DNA of 64,000 nucleotides from CTSoil-043 sp963821235 (GTDB lineage: Bacteria; Chloroflexota; Limnocylindria; Limnocylindrales; CSP1-4), in contig CAWGCS010000001.1 in NCBI GenBank assembly GCA_963821235.1, forward strand, positions 1,860,001 to 1,924,000, in the 5' to 3' direction. Of the stretch, positions 46,576-54,676 are shown one piece after another; the first letter of the stretch is position 1, and the number at the start of each line of letters is the position of its first letter. The translations under genes and the position numbers were made by a program. The notes beneath the pieces are model-generated. The model ran no database searches. It was not told the origin of the DNA and was given only the letters and a program-made list of their open reading frames with translations.

Positions 46576-47664
46576 GTGAGGGAGCTGCTCGACCAGGTCC
46601 GGGCCTGGCAGGCGGAGGGGGCCGAGCTGGGCCGCGCGGTCGTCGTGCGGACCTTCGGCTCGGCGCCGCGCCCGGAGGGGGCGACCCTCGTGGCCACCGC
46701 CGACGGACGCCTCGCGGGGTCCGTCTCGGGCGGCTGCGTGGAGGGGGCGGCGTTCGAGGAGATCCAGCGCGCCCGGGCCGACGGAGTGAGCCGGGTCATC
46801 CGCTACGGGATCAGCGACGAGCAGGCCTGGGACGTCGGCCTCGCCTGCGGCGGGACGATCGACGTGCTGGTCGAGCCGCTGGTCCGGCCCGAGGTGGTCG
46901 GGGCGGCGGCCGGACGGGGGGGCGTGGCGGTGGTGATCGCCCTCCCCGGCGACGCGCCGCCGGCGGCCTTCGGCCCGCACGCGCCCGGGGTTGGCGAGGC
47001 CCCGGCGCCCGCGTTCACGATCGCTGAGGACGGGTCGCTGGCCGGCTCGACCGGCTCGCCAGCGGCCGACGCCGCCCTGGCGGGAACGGCCCGCGACCTC
47101 CTGGCCCGGGGCGGCTCGGCGACCGTGGAGGCGGCCGGCCGCCAGTGGTTCCTCGAGGGCTTCCCGGCCGCGCCGCGTCTCGTCATCGTGGGCGCCGTCC
47201 AGGTGGCGATGCCCCTCTCTCGCATCGCCCGCGAGCTGGGCTATGCGACGGTGGTCGTCGACGGGCGGGCGGCCTTCGCCACGAAGGAGCGCTTCCCCGC
47301 CGTCGACGCGCTCGTCGTCGGCTGGCCCGACGAGGTGGCCGAGGAGATCGGCCTGGGGCCTGCGGACGCGGTGGCCGTCCTGACCCACGACGTCAAGTTC
47401 GACGAGCCGGCGATCGTCGAGGCGCTGCGCCGCGGCTGCCGCTACGTCGGGGCGGTCGGCTCCAGGAAGACGCAGGCCGACCGCCGGGCCCGCCTGCTTG
47501 CGGCGGGCGTGGGGGAGGCCGACCTCGACCGGCTCCGCGGCCCGATCGGGCTCGACCTCGGCGGCCGGGCCCCGGCCGAGACGGCCCTCGCCATCATGGC
47601 CGAGATCGTGGCCGAGCGGCACGGAGGATCGGCCGTCCCGATGTGGACGCTGGCGAAGGCGTGA
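46576..47664 (+). CDS. XdhC/CoxF-family cofactor maturation protein
   Basis: A 362-residue XdhC-type protein: the N-terminal part with TFGSAPRPEGATLVATADG and SGGCVEGAAFEEI, and the C-terminal Rossmann-like domain with VVDGRAAFATKERFP and VLTHDVKFDEPAIVEAL, then GCRYVGAVGSRKTQADRR. XdhC proteins bind the molybdenum cofactor, help its sulfuration and insert it into molybdenum hydroxylases. This one is longer than the second XdhC protein downstream (residues 54676-55737), which ends in a YHS domain. GTG 46576 follows GGGGAGGGG. It sits between coxE and the PLP decarboxylase. Confidence 0.9.
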   Translation: MRELLDQVRAWQAEGAELGRAVVVRTFGSAPRPEGATLVATADGRLAGSVSGGCVEGAAFEEIQRARADGVSRVIRYGISDEQAWDVGLACGGTIDVLVEPLVRPEVVGAAAGRGGVAVVIALPGDAPPAAFGPHAPGVGEAPAPAFTIAEDGSLAGSTGSPAADAALAGTARDLLARGGSATVEAAGRQWFLEGFPAAPRLVIVGAVQVAMPLSRIARELGYATVVVDGRAAFATKERFPAVDALVVGWPDEVAEEIGLGPADAVAVLTHDVKFDEPAIVEALRRGCRYVGAVGSRKTQADRRARLLAAGVGEADLDRLRGPIGLDLGGRAPAETALAIMAEIVAERHGGSAVPMWTLAKA

Positions 47665-47671
47665 GGGACTG

Positions 47672-49132
47672 ATGTCGAACCCCGGCGAGGAGCGGCCGGC
47701 GGGCTGGGACCCGCGGGCCCGCGAAGGCCGAACGGGCGAGCTGCTGCGGGCGACCGCCGAGCGGGCGATCACCTATCGGGCCAGCCTGCGCGAGCGTCGC
47801 GTGGGGACGCGCCCCGGCCTGACCGCGGACGAGCTGCGCAGTCGTCTCGGCGGGCCGCTGCCGACGGCGGGCGAGGACCCCCTCACCCTGGTCGAGCGCC
47901 TCGTCGCCGACACGGACGACGGCTTCGTCACGATGGGCTCGCCGCGCTTCTTCGGCTTCGTGATCGGGGGCGCCCTGCCGGCCGCGCTGGCCGCCGACTG
48001 GCTCGTCTCGACCTGGGACCAGAACGTCGGGCTCTACCTGGAGTCTCCCGCCGCCGCCGTCGTCGAGGAAGTCGCGGCGTCGTGGCTCGTCGACCTCTTC
48101 GGCCTGCCGCCGGGGACCTCCGTGGGCTTCACGACCGGGGCCACCATGGCCAACTTCACCGCTCTCGCCGCAGCCCGCCACGCCGTGCTGCGGACGGCGG
48201 GATGGGACGTGGAGGAGGACGGGCTCGTCGGCGCGCCGTACGTCCAGGTGATCGTGGGGGAGCACGTCCACGCCTCCATGGTTGTCGCCCTGCGGCTCGT
48301 CGGGCTCGGTCGGCGGGGAGCGCACCGGGTCGCCGCCGACGGCCGCGGCGCGATGCGGGCCGGCGAGCTGCGGCGGACGCTCGCCGAGCTGCCGCCGGGA
48401 CCGACGATCGTCGCGGCCCAGGCCGGGGAGGTGAACACCGGCGCTTCCGATCCCCTCGACGAGATCGCCGATGCCGTGCGGGAGCGCCCCGGAGCCTGGC
48501 TTCACGTCGACGGGGCCTTCGGCCTGTGGGCGGCGACCTCGCCGGACCTGCGCGACCAGGTCCGGGGCGTGGAGCGCGCGGATTCGTGGGGCACTGACGC
48601 CCACAAGTGGCTCAACGTGCCGTACGACGCCGGCATCGTCATGGTTCGCGACGCCGCCGCCCACCGCGCCGCGATGGGCGTGGCCGCGGCCTACCTCCCC
48701 CAGGCCCCCTCGGCGGAGCGCGATCCCTCCGACTACGTGCCGGAGATGAGCCGGCGCGGCCGCGGCTTCGTCGTCTATGCCGCGCTCCGGTCGCTGGGAC
48801 GGGACGGGATCCGGGCCCTCGTGGAGGCCAATTGCGCGGTCGCCCGGCGGATGGCCGCGCGCCTCGCTCGTCATCCCGGTGTCGCCGTCCTCAACGAGGT
48901 GGTCCTCAACCAGGTCCTCGTCCGGTTCGGCGACGCGGACGAGGTCACCGCCGAGGTGATCCGCCGCGTTCAGGACGACGGGACGGCCTGGGCCGGCGGC
49001 ACGACCTGGGATGGCCGCCTGGCCATGCGGATCTCGGTCTCGAACTGGGCGACGACGCCCGAGGACGGCGATCGAGCGGCGGACGCCATGCTCGCCGTCC
49101 TCGATGGCGTCCTCGCCGGCGTGAGGCCATGA
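47672..49132 (+). CDS. Group II (GadB/TyrDC-type) PLP-dependent decarboxylase
   Basis: A 486-residue PLP enzyme of the aromatic-L-amino acid/glutamate decarboxylase family. The PLP Lys is Lys312 in DAHKWLNVPYD, and GATMANFTALAAARH carries the phosphate-binding loop. WLHVDGAFGLWA holds the His/Asp of the active site. The substrate is not clear; such enzymes act on Tyr, Trp, DOPA, Glu or aspartate, and one related group serves as aspartate decarboxylase. It starts 7 bp after XdhC and is followed 19 bp later by MocA, so it is embedded in the molybdenum maturation operon. That is unusual: no known CO dehydrogenase step needs an amino acid decarboxylase. Confidence 0.86.
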   Translation: MSNPGEERPAGWDPRAREGRTGELLRATAERAITYRASLRERRVGTRPGLTADELRSRLGGPLPTAGEDPLTLVERLVADTDDGFVTMGSPRFFGFVIGGALPAALAADWLVSTWDQNVGLYLESPAAAVVEEVAASWLVDLFGLPPGTSVGFTTGATMANFTALAAARHAVLRTAGWDVEEDGLVGAPYVQVIVGEHVHASMVVALRLVGLGRRGAHRVAADGRGAMRAGELRRTLAELPPGPTIVAAQAGEVNTGASDPLDEIADAVRERPGAWLHVDGAFGLWAATSPDLRDQVRGVERADSWGTDAHKWLNVPYDAGIVMVRDAAAHRAAMGVAAAYLPQAPSAERDPSDYVPEMSRRGRGFVVYAALRSLGRDGIRALVEANCAVARRMAARLARHPGVAVLNEVVLNQVLVRFGDADEVTAEVIRRVQDDGTAWAGGTTWDGRLAMRISVSNWATTPEDGDRAADAMLAVLDGVLAGVRP

Positions 49133-49151
49133 CGACCGGCGGCGTCGGGGC

Positions 49152-49778
49152 ATGACGACCGCGCCCCCGGTGGCCGCGCTGGTCCTTGCCGCTGGATCGG
49201 GCACGAGGTTCGGTGGCGGGAAGGTGCGGGCCCTGCTGGAGGGTCGCCCCGTCGTGGCCCACGTGCTGCGGGCGGCCCGGGCGGCCGGCATCGAGCGGCT
49301 GGTGCTGGTCCTCGGCCGCGATGCCGCCGCCGTCCGCTCCTCCCTCTTGGCCTCGGACCCGGAAGCGCTGGGCGGCGTGCTCGTCGCCGTGAACCCGGAT
49401 CCCGAGCGCGGGCTGGCGACCTCCCTGCGCCTCGGCCTGGCGGCCGCCACGGCCGCGCCGGTCCCCGCCGGGGTCCTGGTCCTCCTGGGCGACCAGCCGC
49501 GGGTCCGCCCGGAGGTGATCCGGGCGCTCATGGCTGCCGCCTCGTCGCCGGCCGAGACCCTGGCCGTCGCGCCCGCGTACGCCAAGGACGGCGCCCCGAA
49601 TCCCGTCCTCCTGCTGGCGCCCGGCTGGTCGCTGGCCGCCGGGCTGTCCGGCGACCGCGGGCTCGGGCCGCTCCTCGCCGCGGCCGGCCGCCGGGTCCTC
49701 CGGGTCCCGGTCGGGGGCGCCAACCCGGACGTCGACACGCCTGCCGACCTGGCCGCCCTCGAGGGAGGCCGCCGATGA
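49152..49778 (+). CDS. MocA-like molybdenum cofactor nucleotidyltransferase
   Basis: A 208-residue NTP-transferase: LVLAAGSGTRFGGGKVRALL (nucleotide loop) and LVLLGDQPRVRPEVIRAL, then the VNPDPERGLATSLRLGL segment, the pattern of MocA/MobA family members. MocA attaches CMP to Mo-molybdopterin to make the cytosine dinucleotide cofactor, the form CO dehydrogenase uses. An ATG at 49129, overlapping the stop of the decarboxylase gene, opens a dead-end 8-codon frame and duplicates the sequence around the real start ATG 49152. The gene overlaps the methyltransferase by ATGA. 2-C-methylerythritol-type transferases are an alternative but unlikely in this context. Confidence 0.85.
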   Translation: MTTAPPVAALVLAAGSGTRFGGGKVRALLEGRPVVAHVLRAARAAGIERLVLVLGRDAAAVRSSLLASDPEALGGVLVAVNPDPERGLATSLRLGLAAATAAPVPAGVLVLLGDQPRVRPEVIRALMAAASSPAETLAVAPAYAKDGAPNPVLLLAPGWSLAAGLSGDRGLGPLLAAAGRRVLRVPVGGANPDVDTPADLAALEGGRR

Positions 49779-50611
49779 CCGCCGCCGACGCCGCCGCCGA
49801 CTGGGAAGCGCGGGTGCGGGCACATCACGAGCAGACAGCCCGCGTCCGCGAGACGCCCGAGGGCGGCGACTTCTACGCCCCGGTCAGCCGCCTCTTCATC
49901 GCCGACCCGCACCGCACCGACGACGAGGTCCTGGATCACCTCCTGCCGCTCGCCCGGCCCGCCGACCGGTGGCTCGACATCGGCGCCGGCGCCGGCCGCT
50001 ACGCGCTGCCGCTGGCCCTCCGCGTCCGGGAGGTGGTCGCCCTCGACCCTTCGCCGGGGATGCTCGCCGCGCTCCGGGCGCAGGCGGCGGAGCACGGCAT
50101 CGTGAACGTGCGGGCGGTCGAGGCGCGCTGGCCGGTCGACCCCGCTGCCGGCCCGGCGCCGACCGCCGACGTGTCGCTCATCGCCAACCTTGGCTACGAC
50201 GTCGAGGCGATCGGGGCGTTCCTCGACGCCATGGAGGCGTCGGCCGACCGCCTGTGCGTGGCGATCCTCGCGGATCGCCAGCCGTCGTGGCCGGCCCACG
50301 CCTTCTGGCCCCCCGTGCACGGGGAGGCGCGGGCGGAGCTGCCGGCCCTCGATCTCTTCCTGGAGCTTCTCCGCAGCCGGGGTCGCGACCCGCGCGACGT
50401 GCGCGTCCCGCGCCCGTACCGGGGGTTCCCGACCCGGGACGACCTCCTGCGCTGGCTCCGCTCGCAGCTCTTCCTGGAGCCGGGCAGTGCCAGGGACGCG
50501 CTCCTCGTGCGCGAGCTCGAGGCTCGCGTCGCGACGCAGCCGGACGGGAGCGTGGGGCTCCGCGGCGCAGTGCCGACGGCGACCGGCATCGTGACCTGGG
50601 AGCCGCGCTGA
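49775..50611 (+). CDS. Class I SAM-dependent methyltransferase
   Basis: A 278-residue Rossmann methyltransferase: motif I WLDIGAGAGRYALPLALR (around residues 67-84), then VVALDPSPGMLAALRAQAAE with the acidic residue that binds SAM ribose, and VSLIANLGYDVEAIGAFLDAME as motif IV region. The substrate is unknown; small-molecule and cofactor methyltransferases look like this. It overlaps the MocA-like gene by 4 bp, so it likely belongs to the same maturation operon. It is the last gene before the coxMSL promoter region. Confidence 0.8.
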   Translation: MTAADAAADWEARVRAHHEQTARVRETPEGGDFYAPVSRLFIADPHRTDDEVLDHLLPLARPADRWLDIGAGAGRYALPLALRVREVVALDPSPGMLAALRAQAAEHGIVNVRAVEARWPVDPAAGPAPTADVSLIANLGYDVEAIGAFLDAMEASADRLCVAILADRQPSWPAHAFWPPVHGEARAELPALDLFLELLRSRGRDPRDVRVPRPYRGFPTRDDLLRWLRSQLFLEPGSARDALLVRELEARVATQPDGSVGLRGAVPTATGIVTWEPR

Positions 50612-50743
50612 GCGAGAGGTCGGCCGCGGACCCCGGTCGGCGGCACCGCCAGGCCGGGCACCGCCGCGACGCTCGCAGATGGCGGGCGCGGCAGGCGCAT
50701 CCGTTGCTCCCTGCGAGACGTATGCACGAATGCGCATCGATGG

Positions 50744-50773
50744 TTGACCGCGCACCGACCGCCGGCGCATCAT
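50744..50773 (+). promoter_or_regulatory. Candidate coxM promoter
   Basis: TTGACC (50744-50749) and CATCAT (50768-50773) are 18 nt apart, about 127 nt before the coxM ATG. It is the best -35/-10 pair in the 289-bp gap and would leave a leader of about 120 nt. Moderate. Confidence 0.45.
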
Positions 50774-50900
50774 CCGGGCCTCTCGCAACGAGCCCATTCG
50801 AGGAGCGCAACCCGAATACGACGCCACGGATCGACCGGCACAGCCGCCGCCACCACCTTCGAGCCAGCCCGCATCACCCGGATGGAAGAAGAGGCCCGCG

Positions 50901-51767
50901 ATGATCCCCGCAGCGTTCGAGTACGCCAGGCCAGCCAGCCTCGGGGAGGCGCTTCGGCTGCTCCGCGATCGGGAGGGCGAGGCCAAGATCCTCGCCGGCG
51001 GCTACAGCCTGATTCCGCTCCTCCGCTACCGGCTCGCGCAGCCCGGCCTCCTCGTGGACATCGGCAGCCTCGCCGACCTCGCGTACGTCCGCCAGGCCGC
51101 CGGGGAGCTGCGCATCGGCGCGCGGACCACCCATCACCAGCTGGAGCAGAGCGAACTCGTCCGGCGCTCCGGCCTCTGGTCGGACGCGGCGGGCGGCATC
51201 GGCGATCCCCAGGTCCGCAATTGGGGGACGCTGGGCGGCTCGGTGGCCCACGCGGATCCCTCGTCCGACTGGCCCGCGGTCCTGCTGGCCAGTCGCGCCT
51301 CCCTCGTGGTCCGCGACCTGGATCGTGAGCGGGTCATCCCCGCCCGCGAGTTCTTCCTCGACACGTTCGCCACGGCCATCGAGCCGACGGAGATCCTGAC
51401 CGAGGTTCGCGTCCCGCTGCCGCCGCCGGGCTCGGGCGGCGCCTACGAGAAGACGGAGCGCAAGGCCGGCGACTTCGCCACCGCGGCGGCTGCCGTCCAG
51501 CTGACCGTCGCCCCCGATGGGACGATCGCCGCGGCGGGCGTCGCGCTGAGCGCCGTGGCCGAGACGCCGTTCGCCCTGCTGGCCGCGGAAGAGGCGCTCG
51601 TCGGCGCCCGCACCTCCCCGGAGCTGGAGGGCGCGGTGCGGCGCGCGGCGACCGAGGGCAGCAACCCGACCAAGGACGGCCACGGGCCGGTCGAGTACAA
51701 GCGCGCGATGGCCGGGGAGATGGCCGTTCGGGCGCTCCGCCGCGCCCTGGCTCGCGCCGGCGCCTGA
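50901..51767 (+). CDS. coxM: Carbon monoxide dehydrogenase medium (FAD) subunit
   Basis: A 288-residue FAD-binding subunit of the molybdenum-hydroxylase family: AGGYSLIPLLRYRLAQ (FAD pyrophosphate region) and GTLGGSVAHADPSSDWP (second FAD motif) are both intact. It passes electrons from the [2Fe-2S] subunit to the respiratory chain. ATG 50901 has AGAGG about 8 nt upstream. It is followed by coxS after 17 bp, the M-S-L order typical of form I clusters. The C-terminal helix ends in RALRRALARAGA, the same ending as the remnant at 43.0 kb. Confidence 0.94.
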   Translation: MIPAAFEYARPASLGEALRLLRDREGEAKILAGGYSLIPLLRYRLAQPGLLVDIGSLADLAYVRQAAGELRIGARTTHHQLEQSELVRRSGLWSDAAGGIGDPQVRNWGTLGGSVAHADPSSDWPAVLLASRASLVVRDLDRERVIPAREFFLDTFATAIEPTEILTEVRVPLPPPGSGGAYEKTERKAGDFATAAAAVQLTVAPDGTIAAAGVALSAVAETPFALLAAEEALVGARTSPELEGAVRRAATEGSNPTKDGHGPVEYKRAMAGEMAVRALRRALARAGA

Positions 51768-51784
51768 CGAGGGGGACGAGACCG

Positions 51785-52294
51785 ATGACCTCCACCATCC
51801 ACGTCGCCGTCACGGTGAACGGCCGTCCCCACGAGGCCGACGTCGAGCCGCGACGGCTCCTCGTCCACCTCCTTCGCGAGGACCTCGGGCTGACCGGGAC
51901 CCACGTCGGCTGCGACAGCTCGACCTGCGGAGCGTGCACCGTCCTCGTCGACGGCCGGAGCGCCAAGAGCTGCACGATGCTGGCCGTCCAGGCAGACGGC
52001 CGCGAGATCACGACGATCGAGGGCATGGAGCAGGGGGCGAAGCTGCACCCGCTCCAGCAGGCGTTCACGGACCAGCACGGCCTGCAGTGCGGGTTCTGCA
52101 CGCCCGGCATGATCATGCAGGCGGCCTGGCTCCTCTCCGAGAACCCGGACCCGACCGAGGTGGAGATCCGGCGCGGGATCGCGGGCAACCTCTGCCGCTG
52201 CACCGGCTACGTGAACATCGTGAAGGCGATCGACGCCGCAGCCGGCGAGCTGCGCGCCCAGGCCGCGCCCCCGGTCGCGGTCGAGACGGCGTAG
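51785..52294 (+). CDS. coxS: Carbon monoxide dehydrogenase small ([2Fe-2S]) subunit
   Basis: A 169-residue iron-sulfur subunit with two [2Fe-2S] sites: the plant-type cluster in CDSSTCGACTVLVDGRSAKSC (Cys43, 48, 51 and 63 in sequence order) and the helical cluster in CGFCTPGMIM and CRCTGY. LLVHLLREDLGLTGTHVG precedes the first motif. It relays electrons from the Mo-Cu site of CoxL to the FAD of CoxM. The gene lies 17 bp after coxM and 9 bp before coxL, all on one transcript. The C-terminus (VETA) is short. Confidence 0.95.
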   Translation: MTSTIHVAVTVNGRPHEADVEPRRLLVHLLREDLGLTGTHVGCDSSTCGACTVLVDGRSAKSCTMLAVQADGREITTIEGMEQGAKLHPLQQAFTDQHGLQCGFCTPGMIMQAAWLLSENPDPTEVEIRRGIAGNLCRCTGYVNIVKAIDAAAGELRAQAAPPVAVETA

Positions 52295-52303
52295 GAGGGG
52301 GCC

Positions 52304-54676
52304 ATGACGACCTACGAGGCGCAGCCACCTACCACCTCCTTCGAGGTCGGCGGCATGGGCCATGCCGTCAAGCGCCGCGAGGACCCCCGCTTCATCCGGG
52401 GCCAGGGTCAGTACATCGAGGACGTCAACCTCCCGAACCAGGTCTGGATGGCGATCGTCCGCAGCCCGTATGCCCACGCCACGATCAAGGGGATCGACGC
52501 GGGCGCGGCGCTCGCCCTGCCCGGCGTCCTCGCCGTGATCACCGGGGCCGACCTGGAGAAGGCCGGCCTCCACTGGATGCCGACCCTCATGTCGGACACC
52601 CAGATGGTCCTGCCCACCGATCACGTCGTCTACCAGAGCCAGGAAGTCGCAGCGGTCCTCGCCGAGACACGCTACGGCGCGGTCGACGGGGCGAATCTCG
52701 TCGAGGTCGACTACGAGCCACTGCCGGCCGTGGTCGATCCGTTCAAGGCCCTGGAGCCGGATGCCCCCCTCGTCCGTCCCGACAAGGAGAAGAAGTCGAA
52801 CCACGTCTGGCACTGGGAGTCGGGCGACCGGGCCAAGGCCGACGCCGCCCTCGCCGGCGCCGACGTGGTGGTCAGCCAGCGGATGCACATCCCGCGCATC
52901 CACGTCGCCTCCATCGAGACGTGCGGCATCGTGGCCGACTGGAACCCGGTCCGGGAGCACCTCGACGTCCACATGACCACCCAGGCGCCCCACGCCATCC
53001 GGACCGTCTTCAGCCTGGTGTCGGGGATCCCCGAGCACAAGATCCGGATCAAGACGCACGACATCGGCGGCGGGTTCGGCGGCAAGGTGCCGGTCTACCC
53101 GGCCTACGTCCTGGCCGTCGTCGGCTCGCTCACGCTCGGCCGGCCGGTCAAGTACATCGAGACCCGCTCGGAGAACCTGCAGGCCGACTCGTTCGCCCGC
53201 GACTACCACATCGACGCGACGCTCGGCGTCCGGAAGGACGGCCGGATCGTCGGGCTCAAGGTCAAGACGCTCGCCGACGACGGGGCCGCCGACGCCGCGG
53301 CGAACCCCTCGAAGTTCCCGGCCGGCCTCTTCAACGTGATCACCGGCTCCTACGACTTCGACGCGGCCTTCGTGGAGGTGGACGCGGCCTACACCAACAA
53401 GCCGCCCGGCGGCGTCGCCTACCGCTGCTCGTTCCGGGTGACGGAGGCCGTCCACGCCATCGAGCGGATGGCCGACATCGCCGCCCACGAGATCGGGATG
53501 GATCCCGCCGACTTCCGCCTCCGGAACTTCATCCAGCCCTCCCAGTTCCCGTATCACACGCCCACCGGCTGGGACTACGACTCTGGCGACTACCCGACCG
53601 CCCTACGCAAGGCGATGGACATGATCGGCTACGAAGACCTGCGGAAGGAGCAGCTGGAGAAGCGCGCTCGCGGCGAGCTGATGGGGATCGGCATCAGCTC
53701 CTTCACCGAGATCGTGGGGGCCGGGCCCTCGCACACCTTCGACATCCTGGGCATCAAGATGTTCGACTCGTGCGAGATCCGGGTCCACCCTACCGGCTCC
53801 GCGATCGCCCGGCTGGGGGTCCAATCGCAGGGCCAGGGCCACGAGACGACCTTCGCCCAGATCATCGCCGAGGAGCTGGGGATCCCCGCCGACAAGATCA
53901 CGATCGAGGAAGGCGACACCGACACGGCGCCGTACGGCCTGGGGACCTACGCCTCGCGCTCCACGCCGGTGGCCGGGGCGGCCACCGCCATGGCAGCCCG
54001 CAAGATCCGCGACAAGGCCCGCAAGATCGCCGCCCACCTCCTGGAGGCGAACGAGGACGACCTGGAGTGGACGAACGGGAAGTTCGCCGTCAGGGGATCC
54101 CCGGAGAAGTCCAAGACGATCGCCGAGATCGCCTTCGCGGCCTACACGAACCATCCCCAGGGGATGGAGGCCGGCCTCGAGGCGGTCGACTACTACGACC
54201 CGCCGAACCTCACCTTCCCCTTCGGCTCGTACATCTGCGTCGTCGACATCGACCGCGGCACGGGACAGGTGAAGGTCCGCCGCTTCGTGGCCGTCGACGA
54301 CTGCGGCAACATCATCAACCCGATGATCGTGGAGGGCCAGATCCACGGCGGGCTCACGATGGGCTTGGCGCCCTCGCTGTACGAGGAGATCACGTACGAC
54401 GAGAACGGCAACAACCTGGCCGGGACCTTCCTGGACTACCTCCTCCCGACGGCGGTGGAGACCCCGGCCTGGGAGACGGGGAAGACCATCACGCCCTCGC
54501 CGCACCACCCCATCGGCGCCAAGGGCGTCGGCGAGTCGGCCACCGTCGGCGCCCCGCCGGCCTTCGCCAACGCGGTCGTCGACGCGCTCTGGCATGTCGG
54601 CGTCCGCCACGTCGACATCCCGATGACCCCCCAGAAGGTCTGGGCGATCCTCCACGAGAAGGGGCTCACGCCCTGA
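52304..54676 (+). CDS. coxL: Aerobic carbon monoxide dehydrogenase large subunit, form I
   Basis: A 790-residue molybdenum-hydroxylase large subunit. The active-site loop AYRCSFR is at residues 372-378, with Cys375 in the position of the Cys that ligates copper via the sulfido bridge in form I (true CO-oxidising) enzymes. Other landmarks are GGGFGGKVPVYPAYVLAVVG, the Mo-pterin binding QGQGHETTFAQIIAEELG and the late GVGESATVGAPPA. It binds Mo-MCD and oxidises CO with water to CO2, feeding electrons to CoxS. This places CO oxidation on firm ground for this organism. The stop overlaps the next gene (TGATG). Confidence 0.96.
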   Translation: MTTYEAQPPTTSFEVGGMGHAVKRREDPRFIRGQGQYIEDVNLPNQVWMAIVRSPYAHATIKGIDAGAALALPGVLAVITGADLEKAGLHWMPTLMSDTQMVLPTDHVVYQSQEVAAVLAETRYGAVDGANLVEVDYEPLPAVVDPFKALEPDAPLVRPDKEKKSNHVWHWESGDRAKADAALAGADVVVSQRMHIPRIHVASIETCGIVADWNPVREHLDVHMTTQAPHAIRTVFSLVSGIPEHKIRIKTHDIGGGFGGKVPVYPAYVLAVVGSLTLGRPVKYIETRSENLQADSFARDYHIDATLGVRKDGRIVGLKVKTLADDGAADAAANPSKFPAGLFNVITGSYDFDAAFVEVDAAYTNKPPGGVAYRCSFRVTEAVHAIERMADIAAHEIGMDPADFRLRNFIQPSQFPYHTPTGWDYDSGDYPTALRKAMDMIGYEDLRKEQLEKRARGELMGIGISSFTEIVGAGPSHTFDILGIKMFDSCEIRVHPTGSAIARLGVQSQGQGHETTFAQIIAEELGIPADKITIEEGDTDTAPYGLGTYASRSTPVAGAATAMAARKIRDKARKIAAHLLEANEDDLEWTNGKFAVRGSPEKSKTIAEIAFAAYTNHPQGMEAGLEAVDYYDPPNLTFPFGSYICVVDIDRGTGQVKVRRFVAVDDCGNIINPMIVEGQIHGGLTMGLAPSLYEEITYDENGNNLAGTFLDYLLPTAVETPAWETGKTITPSPHHPIGAKGVGESATVGAPPAFANAVVDALWHVGVRHVDIPMTPQKVWAILHEKGLTP

